Shown: positions 32,655-40,951 of the stretch, piece by piece
Layout of the letters: every line of letters starts with the position of its first letter
How positions within the stretch are numbered: the first letter of the stretch is position 1
NCBI GenBank assembly: GCA_938006335.1
Contig: CALLMF010000020.1
Span: 62,001 to 126,000, forward strand
Direction of reading: 5' to 3'
Source: an uncultured Granulosicoccaceae bacterium
Lineage (GTDB): Bacteria > Pseudomonadota > Gammaproteobacteria > Granulosicoccales > Granulosicoccaceae
DNA length: 64,000 bases
The notes under the pieces: model-generated
The model's input: the letters and a program-made list of their open reading frames with translations, nothing else
What the model was told of the DNA's origin: nothing
Database searches by the model: none
Translations under genes and position numbers: made by a program

Positions 32655-34451
32655 GTGCGTATCTTGCAAGACATCATTGATGACAGCAATCGTCACAACT
32701 TGTCACGAAGTGTCCGAGTTCTCCACGTGAGAGCTCTGTTGCTGGTCGAGTCCTCGACCACGATGCGGCGCGTTCTCGGCGAGCACCTGCGGGCGCTCGG
32801 CTTTGAGGTGGACGACGTCGAGAGCCACTCCGAGGCTATCGAACGGCTCGACGAGCGTCTGCGCAAGTTCGATCAGGACTACGCGGGCGTCGTCTTCGGC
32901 TGGCCAGCGGTGGCAGACCCACAGGCGGACGCGCTGTCGGTGCGTCTGGAGCAGAGCGACGTTGCTGATCTTCCGGTTACGGTCATGTCGACCGACCTGA
33001 GGGCAGAGACCCGTGCCTGGGTTGCCGCGCGGCCGCGCACAGCCATGGTCGCCTGGAAACAATACCGGGATGTCGACTCGGTGCTCGATCGTCTTGTCGC
33101 GCCGGAAGAGGGCACCTCGCCTGCGGCCGTCAAGTTCGACAACAAGGACATACGACTGCTGATCATTGATGACTCGGCGACGATCCGTCGATCATTGCGT
33201 GACCTGTTCTCGCAGCAGGGATACGTCACTCTGCTGGCGTCGGGTGCCGAAGCTGCACTCGACATCGCACGCGAGGAGAGGGTGGATGTTGCCATCGTCG
33301 ATTTCTACCTTGGAGATGACACCGGAGACCGCGTGTGTCGTGAACTGGTGGCGGATCCGGACACCGGCGATATCGTCTGCGCGGTACTCACCGGTACCTA
33401 TTCGGACCACATCATCCGTCGCAGCTTGCGAGCAGGTGCGCTGGAATGCCTGTTCAAGTACGAGTCCAGCGAGTTGTTGCTGAACCGGGTCGATGCCTTG
33501 TCGCGATTCGTGCGCCAACGTCGCCGTTTGGCCGAAGAACGCCAGATGCTCAACCGTGTTGTCGACATGGTCGGTGGGGCGGCTGTCGTTATAGATCGTG
33601 AAGAGGCCATTCGTCATGTCAGCACGGAAGCCTTGAGCGCGCTTGGCCACGACGACGCCAGGGTGCTCATTGGACGTCACCTGAGCGTTATCACGGGAGA
33701 CGGGCATGTGGGTCTCGACCGCGGCTCTCGTGACGCGATTTTCCGGCGCGCGGATGGTGCGACGACCGATGTGAGCGTTGCACGTCGTTCGCTCGGTGAG
33801 GAGCTCGGATCGGTACTGCAATTCAAGCTTGCCGACGCGGGCGAGCGACCCGGTGCCTCCACGGCGCCAGCGAGCCCCTCCGCGGCTGCCGCGTCGGACA
33901 CCGATCAGTCAACACCACCGCCACGACGAGCACGTGGGCCCATCCCCCCTCAAGCGGCGTCGTTTCTGTCGCTGCTTGCGCGGATAGTCGACGGGCGTGA
34001 GCCTGTGCAACAGCAGGCAAGTCTTCTGGTCCTGCGGTTATGGTTACGCGATGAGGCCGACGGCACTGTTCCCATCGGCGATCATCCGGATATCGAAACG
34101 CGGCTTACTCCGGCCTTGCTTGCCCTGTACAAGCGAAAGGATCACGTTGCAGCGCTCGGCGATGGCCGTTTCGGTTTTTTGATCCGCCATGTAGATGCGC
34201 CTCAGTCATGGTTGGTCACCCGCAAAATCATGCAGCTTGCCAACGACTCACTGAGTAACGGGGACGAGCCTCGCCTGGCAAGCACCGCGAGTCTCAAGCG
34301 CATTGATGACGAAGTGCTCGGCGCAGCTCAGTGTCTTGCACGTACGCTGGATGCGCTGGATTACGTGGATGCGCGGTGGTCGGACAAGGCCTTGCTGGTC
34401 GACCCGCGGCGCATGCTCGCCGTATACCCGGAAAACCCTGCCGGCGATTAG
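32655..34451 (+). CDS. double-receiver, PAS and degenerate GGDEF regulatory protein
   Basis: This is a 598-residue cytoplasmic protein. Receiver-like domain 1 (about 26-150) lacks the phospho-acceptor: its position reads V-V-F-G-W-P. Receiver domain 2 (167-285) is complete, with Asp172-Asp173, acceptor Asp216 (I-V-D-F-Y), Thr246 and Lys268. A coiled-coil linker (285-300), a PAS-like domain (300-395) and a Pro/Ser-rich spacer (395-440) follow. The C-terminal domain resembles GGDEF with G-D-G-R-F in place of GGDEF (A-L-G-D-G-R-F-G-F-L-I), so cyclase activity is unlikely. It has no adjacent histidine kinase. The start is uncertain: GTG at 32655 or GTG at 32727. Confidence 0.75.
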   Translation: MRILQDIIDDSNRHNLSRSVRVLHVRALLLVESSTTMRRVLGEHLRALGFEVDDVESHSEAIERLDERLRKFDQDYAGVVFGWPAVADPQADALSVRLEQSDVADLPVTVMSTDLRAETRAWVAARPRTAMVAWKQYRDVDSVLDRLVAPEEGTSPAAVKFDNKDIRLLIIDDSATIRRSLRDLFSQQGYVTLLASGAEAALDIAREERVDVAIVDFYLGDDTGDRVCRELVADPDTGDIVCAVLTGTYSDHIIRRSLRAGALECLFKYESSELLLNRVDALSRFVRQRRRLAEERQMLNRVVDMVGGAAVVIDREEAIRHVSTEALSALGHDDARVLIGRHLSVITGDGHVGLDRGSRDAIFRRADGATTDVSVARRSLGEELGSVLQFKLADAGERPGASTAPASPSAAAASDTDQSTPPPRRARGPIPPQAASFLSLLARIVDGREPVQQQASLLVLRLWLRDEADGTVPIGDHPDIETRLTPALLALYKRKDHVAALGDGRFGFLIRHVDAPQSWLVTRKIMQLANDSLSNGDEPRLASTASLKRIDDEVLGAAQCLARTLDALDYVDARWSDKALLVDPRRMLAVYPENPAGD

Positions 34452-34477
34452 TCGGGTGGATTGTCGTCGGCGGTAGT

Positions 34478-34556
34478 GTCGCGCCGGTGTTTTCGGCTGT
34501 TCCTGGTATTCGGTTCAAGCCGTCTGTAGTGGTTGTCCGAAATGTACCGGCGCGAC
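34478..34556. repeat. 79-nt long inverted repeat between convergent genes
   Basis: The outer arms GTCGCGCCGGT (34478-34488) and ACCGGCGCGAC (34546-34556) are perfect over 11 bp. After a small asymmetric bulge, TTTCGG (34491-34496) pairs with CCGAAA (34537-34542). A further internal pair CGGCT/AGCCG (34494-34498 with 34518-34522) can compete. The RNA would fold into a long hairpin on either strand. It lies 26 nt after the regulator stop and 55 nt beyond the VWA gene's stop. It is possibly a bidirectional terminator, a small RNA or a repeat family member. Confidence 0.6.
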
Positions 34557-34611
34557 GAACTCTCACCAGCAATTCGCGCGCCTGCAGAGGGCCCGCGCCG
34601 CCAGATGGGGC

Positions 34612-35838
34612 TCAGTCGCTGTCGATGACTTCGGCAGGCAGCATCATCGGGGTCTTGAGGGTATCGATCGCTTGATCGATGCCGCGTGGCGTCAAGGCGT
34701 GCATGCGGCCCTGCATCAGCTCGCGCACCAGTCGCAGCGATGCAACGTGATCCCAGTGCGATGGATGCTCCGGGTTGAGCCAGACGCAATGTGGAAACCC
34801 GCGTTGGAGCCTCTGCAGCCACACCGCTCCCGCTTCCTCGTTCCAGTGCTCGACGCTGCCACCGGCCACCGTCACTTCGTAGGGGCTCATGGTCGCGTCG
34901 CCAACGATCAGCAGGCGATGTTCGGCGCCGTAGCGTCGCAGCAGCTCGTTGGTGTCGAGGCTCCCGACCTGCCGCCTTGCCGCACTCGGCCACACGCGCT
35001 CGTAGGTCATGTTGTGGAAGTAGAACATTTCCAGGCGCCGGAATTCCGAACGGGCAGCCGAGAACAATCGCTCACACAGGCGCGCGTGGATGTCCATGCT
35101 GCCACCGACATCGATCAGCAACAGGACCTTCATGGTGTTGCGGCGTTCGGCCTGCATGCGCACGTCCAGCAAGCCGCCGCTTTCAGCGGTGGATCTCACC
35201 GTGTTCTCCAGATCCAGAGAGTCCGGTTGACCCTCTCGAGCGAGTCGACGCAGCTTGCGCAGCGCAACCCGGAAGTTACGCGTATCGATCTCGATATCGC
35301 CATCGAGGTCGCGATAGCGACGCTCCTGCCATACCTTGACGGCACGGCCCTGGCGCGTGTTCGACTCACCGATGCGAATGCCCTCGGGGTTGAAACCGGA
35401 ATGCCCGAACGGCGATGTGCCACCGGTGCCGATCCATTTTGATCCCCCGTGGTGGGCCTCTGATTGTTTTGCCAGTCGCTCTTGCAGCTGTTTCATCAGT
35501 GCGTCCCAGCCGCCTGCTGCCTCGACTGCGGCACGTTGCTCTTCGGTCAGCGTGTTCATATCGGGTGCAGTCATCCACTCATCGGGTATGGATGTACCAA
35601 ACTGATCCATCAGCGTATCGAAACTACTTTCCTGGCCCTCCCACCACAGACCAAAGGCACGGTCGAAACGATCGTAGAGCGTTTCGTCCTTGACCAGGCA
35701 CAGACGCGCGAAGGCATGGAAACGATCAATGTCGAGGGTTCCGATCCCGCGCGACAACCCGTCGAGCAGCAACAACCACTCGCCGAGGCCGGTCTTCAGG
35801 CCAGCGCGTCGCAACATGTCCAGCAGTCCCGCGAGCAT
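34612..35838 (-). CDS. VWA-domain protein, CoxE-like
   Basis: This 408-residue protein has an N-terminal helical domain (1-200) with 'GLKTGLGEWLLLLDGLSRG', typical of proteins paired with MoxR ATPases. A von Willebrand A domain follows, with MIDAS-like 'LLLIDVGGSMD' (D-x-G-x-S rather than D-x-S-x-S), a Thr-like position near 'YFHNMTYERVW' and 'LLIVGDATMSPYE'. It has no signal peptide or membrane segment. MoxR-VWA pairs act as chaperone-like machines for maturing metal enzymes or complexes; the client here is unknown. It follows the MoxR gene by 3 nt. Confidence 0.85.
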   Translation of the reverse strand: MLAGLLDMLRRAGLKTGLGEWLLLLDGLSRGIGTLDIDRFHAFARLCLVKDETLYDRFDRAFGLWWEGQESSFDTLMDQFGTSIPDEWMTAPDMNTLTEEQRAAVEAAGGWDALMKQLQERLAKQSEAHHGGSKWIGTGGTSPFGHSGFNPEGIRIGESNTRQGRAVKVWQERRYRDLDGDIEIDTRNFRVALRKLRRLAREGQPDSLDLENTVRSTAESGGLLDVRMQAERRNTMKVLLLIDVGGSMDIHARLCERLFSAARSEFRRLEMFYFHNMTYERVWPSAARRQVGSLDTNELLRRYGAEHRLLIVGDATMSPYEVTVAGGSVEHWNEEAGAVWLQRLQRGFPHCVWLNPEHPSHWDHVASLRLVRELMQGRMHALTPRGIDQAIDTLKTPMMLPAEVIDSD

Positions 35839-35841
35839 GGG

Positions 35842-36690
35842 TCAACGACCGCGGAGGGTGTCTGCCTCGCGGCGTCGGTGCAGGAACACAAGCCGCTCGA
35901 ACAGGTGTACGTCCTGCTCGTTCTTCAGCAAAGCACCGTGCATGTGCGGCAGGGCAGACCGAAGATCACCGGCCTTCAAGGCTTCAGCTGGTAGCTCGTC
36001 TGCCACGAGCAGCTTCAGCCAGTCGAGCAGCTCCGAGGTGGACGGCTTTTTCTTCAAGCCCGGTACCTCGCGCAGATCGAAGAACACCTCGAGGGCGGCA
36101 GTCAACAGTGACGGTTTCAGATCGGGGAAGTGCGCATCGACGATTCGGGTGAGGGTGTGCTTGTCCGGAAAGTCGATGTAGTGGAAGAAGCAACGTCGCA
36201 GGAAGGCATCCGGTAACTCCTTTTCGTTGTTGCTCGTGATGATGACCAGCGGACGTATCCTGGCGGTGATCGTTTCGCGCGTTTCGTGTACGTGAAAACT
36301 CATCTTGTCGAGTTCCTGCAACAGATCGTTGGGGAACTCGATATCAGCCTTGTCTATCTCATCGATCAGAACGACCACACGTTGTTCTGCCTTGAACGCG
36401 TCCCAGAGCACCCCCGGGATGATGTAGTTGCTGATGTTCTGCACCTTGGCATCGCCGAGCTGTGAATCACGCAGTCGGGACACGGCGTCGTACTCGTACA
36501 GGCCGTGCTGCGCTCGCGTGGTGGATTTCACATGCCAGGTGTGCAGCGGAGCATCGAGCCGGCGCGAGATCTCGTGAGCGAGTTCGGTCTTGCCGGTACC
36601 GGGCTCTCCCTTGACGAGCAGCGGGCGCTCGAGTGTCAGTGCCGCGTCTACGGCCTGTTGCAAGGACTCGCTGGTGACGTAAGTACTCAT
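35842..36690 (-). CDS. MoxR-family AAA+ ATPase
   Basis: This 282-residue AAA+ protein has Walker A 'KGEPGTGKTELAHE', 'RAQHGLYEYDAVSRLRD', Walker B 'VVVLIDEIDKAD', sensor 1 'LVIITSNNEKELPDAFLRRC' (core T-S-N-N-E-K-E-L) and an arginine finger region. The C-terminal lid domain is present. The ATG at 36690 was chosen over a TTG one codon upstream. It lies between the HIT gene (3 nt away) and the VWA gene (3 nt), so the three are surely cotranscribed. Partner role with the VWA protein is family knowledge. Confidence 0.9.
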   Translation of the reverse strand: MSTYVTSESLQQAVDAALTLERPLLVKGEPGTGKTELAHEISRRLDAPLHTWHVKSTTRAQHGLYEYDAVSRLRDSQLGDAKVQNISNYIIPGVLWDAFKAEQRVVVLIDEIDKADIEFPNDLLQELDKMSFHVHETRETITARIRPLVIITSNNEKELPDAFLRRCFFHYIDFPDKHTLTRIVDAHFPDLKPSLLTAALEVFFDLREVPGLKKKPSTSELLDWLKLLVADELPAEALKAGDLRSALPHMHGALLKNEQDVHLFERLVFLHRRREADTLRGR

Positions 36691-36693
36691 CAA

Positions 36694-37044
36694 TCAGCCT
36701 GAAATCATCGGTCCGACGTCGGCGCCGCCGACCAGGTGCATATGTATGTGCATGACTTCCTGCCGGCCGTGCTCACGGCAGTTGATCATCAGCCGGTAAC
36801 CGTCGTCGGCGATCCCCTCGTCGCGGGCAATACTGGCGGCCACGCTCAGCATCCTGCCCAGCACCGGCTCGTCGGCCGTGGTCACATCGTCCATCGTGGG
36901 AATATGCGTGTTGGGGATGATCAACACATGGGTGGGTCGGCGGGGCTGGATGTCGCGAAAGGCGGTCACCAGCTCGTCCTGGTAGACGATGTCGGCGGGC
37001 AGCTCGCGGCGGATGATCTTGCTGAAGATCGTTTCTTCAATCAT
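36694..37044 (-). CDS. HIT family nucleotide-binding protein (HinT-like)
   Basis: This 116-residue histidine-triad protein opens '[19 protein letters not shown]'. Its triad His99-x-His101-x-His103 lies in '[11 protein letters not shown]', with the nucleophile as the middle histidine. HinT proteins hydrolyse nucleoside phosphoramidates and aminoacyl adenylates. It is the first gene of a HIT-MoxR-VWA unit; the link to the chaperone pair is unexplained. It is divergent from the cobalamin adenosyltransferase gene (72 nt). Confidence 0.92.
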   Translation of the reverse strand: MIEETIFSKIIRRELPADIVYQDELVTAFRDIQPRRPTHVLIIPNTHIPTMDDVTTADEPVLGRMLSVAASIARDEGIADDGYRLMINCREHGRQEVMHIHMHLVGGADVGPMISG

Positions 37045-37116
37045 GACTAGGTCCGTGAAGGGCAGAGGCTTGAAGTATGCTCGCTGCCGAAACTAGTGCA
37101 ACCGAGAAATGAGCAC

Positions 37117-37686
37117 ATGGGCAAACGCCTGTCAAAGATATACACGCGTACCGGGGATGATGGCAGCACCGGGCTGGGCGATGGCTCACGTACACAAAAA
37201 GACAGCGAGCGCGTGGCTGCCTACGGCACCACCGATGAGCTCAACAGCGTGGTCGGCATGCTGCTCGCGCAAGGAGTTCCCGACGATGTGGCCGCGGTCC
37301 TCAACGAGGTTCAGCACCACCTGTTCGATCTGGGCGGTGAGCTGTGCATACCGGGTTTTCAGTGTCTGCAGCAGATGCACGTTGACTGGCTCGAGCGCAT
37401 GCTCGACCGATTCAACGAGGCGCTGCCGGCGCTCGAGGATTTCATCCTTCCCGGCGGCAGCCAGGCCGCCGCCACCTGCCACCTTGCGCGGACCGTGTGT
37501 CGTCGTGCCGAGCGTCACGTGGTCACGCTGCAGCGTGACGAAGCCATCCCGCCTCACAGCTTGACCTACCTCAACCGGCTCTCCGATCTTCTGTTTGTGC
37601 TGGCCCGAGTGATCTCGCGCGCCGATGGTGGCAGCGAAGTGCTCTGGCAGAAGGAGCGCCCGCCGATCGATCCGGACGTGAGCTGA
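37117..37686 (+). CDS. cob(I)alamin adenosyltransferase, PduO type
   Basis: This 189-residue enzyme forms adenosylcobalamin from cob(I)alamin and ATP. It opens with 'KIYTRTGDDGSTGLGDGSR', the N-terminal ATP-binding motif of PduO-type enzymes. It continues with 'YGTTDELNSVVG', 'LFDLGGEL', 'FILPGGSQAAATCHLARTVCRRAER' (core R-T-x-C-R-R-A-E-R) and 'YLNRLSDLLFVLAR'. Length matches the family. The ATG is at 37117. It is followed 1 nt later by a thioesterase gene, so the two are cotranscribed. Confidence 0.92.
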   Translation: MGKRLSKIYTRTGDDGSTGLGDGSRTQKDSERVAAYGTTDELNSVVGMLLAQGVPDDVAAVLNEVQHHLFDLGGELCIPGFQCLQQMHVDWLERMLDRFNEALPALEDFILPGGSQAAATCHLARTVCRRAERHVVTLQRDEAIPPHSLTYLNRLSDLLFVLARVISRADGGSEVLWQKERPPIDPDVS

Positions 37687-37687
37687 C

Positions 37688-38116
37688 ATGGCTCGAGAAC
37701 CCTTGCCGCCCTTGCGGGATTTTCCCTGGCATCTCGATATCCCGACACGCTGGGGTGATCATGATGCTTATGGTCACGTGAACAACGCCGTCCACTACAG
37801 CGTGTTTGAAACCACCATCATGCGGTGGCTTGAAATCGAGCACGGTCTCGACACGGCCAGTGGAAGTGTGCGCTGTTTCACAGTGGAAAACGGATGCTGT
37901 TATCACGCGCCACTCAAGCATCCGGCTACGATGCGTTGCGGCTTGAGGATCGACAGGCTGGGCACATCCAGCGTGCGTTATGCCCTGGCGATCTTCATCG
38001 ACGAGAGCTGCGTCGCAACCGGATTTGTTGTCGACGTGTTCGTGTCAGCCGCTGACGAGCGTCCTGTGTCCGTGCCGGAGGAATTTCGGCAGGCCATGGG
38101 GCCGTTGATGCGCTAG
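37688..38116 (+). CDS. acyl-CoA thioesterase (hotdog fold, YbgC/4HBT-like)
   Basis: This 142-residue protein has the 4-hydroxybenzoyl-CoA thioesterase pattern 'TRWGDHDAYGHVNNAVHYSVFE', in which the Asp after R-W-G is the usual catalytic residue. Beta-strand segments of the hotdog fold follow. Length is typical. The substrate is unknown; such enzymes cleave short or medium acyl-CoA esters. It starts 1 nt after the cobalamin adenosyltransferase stop. Confidence 0.87.
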   Translation: MAREPLPPLRDFPWHLDIPTRWGDHDAYGHVNNAVHYSVFETTIMRWLEIEHGLDTASGSVRCFTVENGCCYHAPLKHPATMRCGLRIDRLGTSSVRYALAIFIDESCVATGFVVDVFVSAADERPVSVPEEFRQAMGPLMR

Positions 38117-38146
38117 GTTCCCAATCCGAAGAGAACACGACAAGGC

Positions 38147-39115
38147 ATGCCGTTCAGCACCTCTCTACGTCCATTGTTGCTCGAGCCGCTGAGCAGAAGT
38201 CTGTTGCGGGTCGTTGCCGTGGGTACGGCGGTTCCGTTCCTGCTCGCAGCGACGGCGGTACCGCACGCGCGCCTGATGGCGTCGGGCCCGATCCCCTCGT
38301 CGCGACCGGTTCAAGCCGCCTTGTCGTCGGGCCCCCAGCCTATTGTCAGGACGCCCGTGCGTCGAGTCACTGCACCCCAACTGCCTTTTGGGCAGCGACT
38401 GTCTCACCAGGCGACAGGCTCGCTCGTCGCGACACGCTATGGTGTGAAGCCGCTATCCGTCGACCCGAGCGGCTTCATGGTCAAGACGGCGCGCCATGAC
38501 TCGGGCCACGGACTCGCCGGCATCGGGTTTCCGGCCATATCGGAGGCATTGTCCGATCGCTGGTCGCCGATGCTCGAGTGGCGCGAGACACCCCGTGGAA
38601 AATCACGCCAACCGATCGCCGCAGTGCGTTGCATGGGGCTCTCCTCTCAAACGGTTGCCGCGCGCGCTGACGACTACGAGCTGGAGATTCTGAAACTCGC
38701 CTTCGAGCACAAGATCAGCGCCAGCTTGCTGAAGGCAGTCGCGACCCAGGAATCCTGCTTCAACCACCATGCACGCTCCACCGTCGGCGCCATCGGCCTG
38801 ATGCAACTGATGCCGGAAACGGCGGCGTGGCTGCGCGTGCGAGATCCTCACGACCCGCTGCAAAACCTGGAAGGCGGGGCGCGGTATCTGGCCAGCCTGA
38901 TCGATGAGTTCGGCGGGATCGAGCTTGCGCTGGCGGCGTACAACGCGGGGCCCGGGACCGTGCGCCGCCGCGGTGGCGTACCGCCGTACCCCGAGACACA
39001 GACGTACATCCAGCGTGTGATGGCCAACTATCGTCGCTACGTGGTGGCCACACGCATGCACGCTCACGGCCGCCCGGATATTGCCACGTACAAACCGCAC
39101 GCCAGCGCCATGTAA
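38147..39115 (+). CDS. lytic transglycosylase (SLT domain)
   Basis: This 322-residue exported protein has a hydrophobic N-terminal segment (about 19-37) as signal or anchor, a low-complexity linker (45-150), then a C-terminal SLT domain (about 175-305). That domain has catalytic Glu202 in 'VATQESCFNHHARS', then 'GAIGLMQLMPETA', 'NLEGGARYLASLI' and 'ALAAYNAGPGTV'. It cleaves peptidoglycan glycan strands to 1,6-anhydro ends. The ATG at 38147 is 30 nt after the thioesterase stop. Confidence 0.9.
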   Translation: MPFSTSLRPLLLEPLSRSLLRVVAVGTAVPFLLAATAVPHARLMASGPIPSSRPVQAALSSGPQPIVRTPVRRVTAPQLPFGQRLSHQATGSLVATRYGVKPLSVDPSGFMVKTARHDSGHGLAGIGFPAISEALSDRWSPMLEWRETPRGKSRQPIAAVRCMGLSSQTVAARADDYELEILKLAFEHKISASLLKAVATQESCFNHHARSTVGAIGLMQLMPETAAWLRVRDPHDPLQNLEGGARYLASLIDEFGGIELALAAYNAGPGTVRRRGGVPPYPETQTYIQRVMANYRRYVVATRMHAHGRPDIATYKPHASAM

Positions 39116-39170
39116 GCCGGTTGTCGCTGATAGACTTCAGCGCTTCCCAGACCCGGTGTGTTGTTGCTGA

Positions 39171-40112
39171 GTGAACGCTTTGTCCCTTCGCGGGGTTGCC
39201 AAGACCTACGGCGACCAGACGCACGCCCTCAAGGGCATCGATCTCGACGTACAGCAGGGCGACTTCTTTGCATTGCTTGGTCCCAATGGGGCCGGCAAAT
39301 CCACCGCCATCGGCATCATCACCTCGCTGGTGAACAAGACCGCAGGCTCGGTAACCGTGCTCGGTCACGACATTGATGTGTCCCGCGAGGCAGCCAAGGC
39401 GCTCATCGGTCTGGTCCCGCAGGAATTCAACTTCAATGTGTTCGAGCCGGTTGAAGACACCTTGCTCAACGTCGCTGGCTACAACGGCATCCGCCGCAGT
39501 GTTGCGCTGAAGCGGACCGAGCAGTACCTCAAGCGGCTGGATCTATGGGAAAAACGACGCACCCCGGCACGTAACCTCTCTGGCGGCATGCGGCGGCGTC
39601 TGATGATTGCGCGCGCGCTGGTCCATGAGCCTCGACTGCTGATCCTTGATGAGCCCACAGCAGGGGTCGATATCGAGATACGTCGTTCGATGTGGGAGTT
39701 TCTTGCCGAGCTCAACGAGCAGCAGGGCACGACCATCATTCTGACCACGCACTACCTCGAAGAGGCCGAGGAACTCTGCCGCAATGTCGCGATCATCGAT
39801 CATGGCGAAATCGTCGAGCGTGGTGCGGTGGCAGAACTGCTGTCGCGCGCTCGTGTCGAGACCTTCGTGCTGGATGTGGCGGACGCGGCCCGTTGCGTCG
39901 ATATCGATGCCGCCCCGTTCACCCTGCGCGCGCGTGAGGATGGCAAGCTCGAAGCCGCAGTACCGCAGGGGCACACCCTGAATGGCCTGTTTGCCGTGTT
40001 GCAAGGTGCAGGCGTCGAAGTGACCAGCATGCGTAACAAGTCGAACCGTCTTGAGGAGTTCTTCCTCAAACTGGTGCATCGTGAAGACGTCGACGCACAA
40101 GGGCAGAGATGA
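39171..40112 (+). CDS. yadG: ABC transporter ATP-binding protein, YadG-like
   Basis: This 313-residue ABC-2 type exporter ATPase has Walker A 'LLGPNGAGKSTAIGI', a Q-loop near 'IGLVPQEFNFNVFEPVEDTL', signature 'NLSGGMRRRLMIARAL', Walker B 'LLILDEPTAGVDI' and an H-loop 'LTTHYLEEAEELC'. A C-terminal extension (230-313) is usual for YadG-type proteins. The substrate is unknown. The start is GTG at 39171. Its stop overlaps the permease start (ATGA). Confidence 0.9.
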   Translation: MNALSLRGVAKTYGDQTHALKGIDLDVQQGDFFALLGPNGAGKSTAIGIITSLVNKTAGSVTVLGHDIDVSREAAKALIGLVPQEFNFNVFEPVEDTLLNVAGYNGIRRSVALKRTEQYLKRLDLWEKRRTPARNLSGGMRRRLMIARALVHEPRLLILDEPTAGVDIEIRRSMWEFLAELNEQQGTTIILTTHYLEEAEELCRNVAIIDHGEIVERGAVAELLSRARVETFVLDVADAARCVDIDAAPFTLRAREDGKLEAAVPQGHTLNGLFAVLQGAGVEVTSMRNKSNRLEEFFLKLVHREDVDAQGQR

Positions 40113-40915
40113 GCACACAGGCCGATACCATGACAGCGCAAGCCGCACGACCGAGCAATGCGGTGGCGTTCTTCACGATCGTTCGCAAGGAAATCCGTCG
40201 TTTCATGCGGATCTGGGTACAGACCATCGTGCCCCCAGCGGTGAGTGCTTGTCTGTACATGCTGATATTCGGCGGCCTGATCGGCTCGCGTATCAGCGAC
40301 ATGGATGGCTTCAGATACATGGACTACATCGTCCCGGGCCTGATCATGATGGCGATCATCATCAACTCCTACACGAACGTATCGAGCTCGTTTTTTGCGG
40401 CCAAGATGCAGCACTTCATCGAGGAGCTGCTGGTAGCGCCAGTGTCCAACGTCACTATCCTTGCGGGCTTTGTGATCGGAGGTGTGGCGCGCGGACTGAC
40501 TGTGGGTCTGCTGGTGAGCTTTGTTGCCCTGTTCTTCAGCGACATTGTGCCGGTGAACCTGTTCATCACATTTTCCATGGCGGTGCTGACCTCCACGATG
40601 TTCGCGCTTGCCGGTCTGATCAACGCGGTGTTTGCCAAATCCTTCGACGATATCTCGATCGTGCCGAATTTCGTGCTTACGCCCTTGACGTACCTGGGGG
40701 GAGTCTTCTATTCGATATCGCTGTTGCCACAACCATGGCAGACCCTGTCGGCTTTCAATCCCGTGTTGTACATGGTCAATGGATTTCGCTACGGCATACT
40801 CGGTGCTAGCGATATTCCCGTCATGCACAGCTTTGGAGTTGTACTCGTTTTCAACCTCGTCTTTGCAGGTGTCGCGATGACACTCCTGCACCGCGGTATC
40901 GGTATCAAGAGTTGA
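40109..40915 (+). CDS. yadH: ABC-2 type permease, YadH-like
   Basis: This 268-residue inner-membrane protein has six predicted helices and the ABC-2 pattern. An amphipathic N-terminal segment 'TIVRKEIRRFMRIWVQTIVPP' (core K-E-I-R-R-F) is followed by 'YIVPGLIMMAIIINSY' and 'EELLVAPVSNVTILAG'. The final 'PLTYLGGVFYSISLLPQPWQTLS' region has the core 'LTYLGGVFYS'. It forms the channel for the ATPase encoded just upstream. The pair is widespread in gammaproteobacteria and uncharacterised. Confidence 0.9.
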   Translation: MSTQADTMTAQAARPSNAVAFFTIVRKEIRRFMRIWVQTIVPPAVSACLYMLIFGGLIGSRISDMDGFRYMDYIVPGLIMMAIIINSYTNVSSSFFAAKMQHFIEELLVAPVSNVTILAGFVIGGVARGLTVGLLVSFVALFFSDIVPVNLFITFSMAVLTSTMFALAGLINAVFAKSFDDISIVPNFVLTPLTYLGGVFYSISLLPQPWQTLSAFNPVLYMVNGFRYGILGASDIPVMHSFGVVLVFNLVFAGVAMTLLHRGIGIKS

Positions 40916-40951
40916 CCCGACTGGATCAACACAACAGGTAATCCCAGAACA

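Noticed and set aside
34478..34556. Integron attC site
   Set aside because: Size and pairing fit loosely, but the core sites (GTTRRRY / RYYYAAC) are not present at the ends and no integrase or cassette array is seen.
39800..40891. 363-codon minus-strand frame across yadG and yadH
   Set aside because: It is antisense to two clear ABC transporter genes; the product is His/Gln-rich without domains, typical of GC-rich shadow frames.
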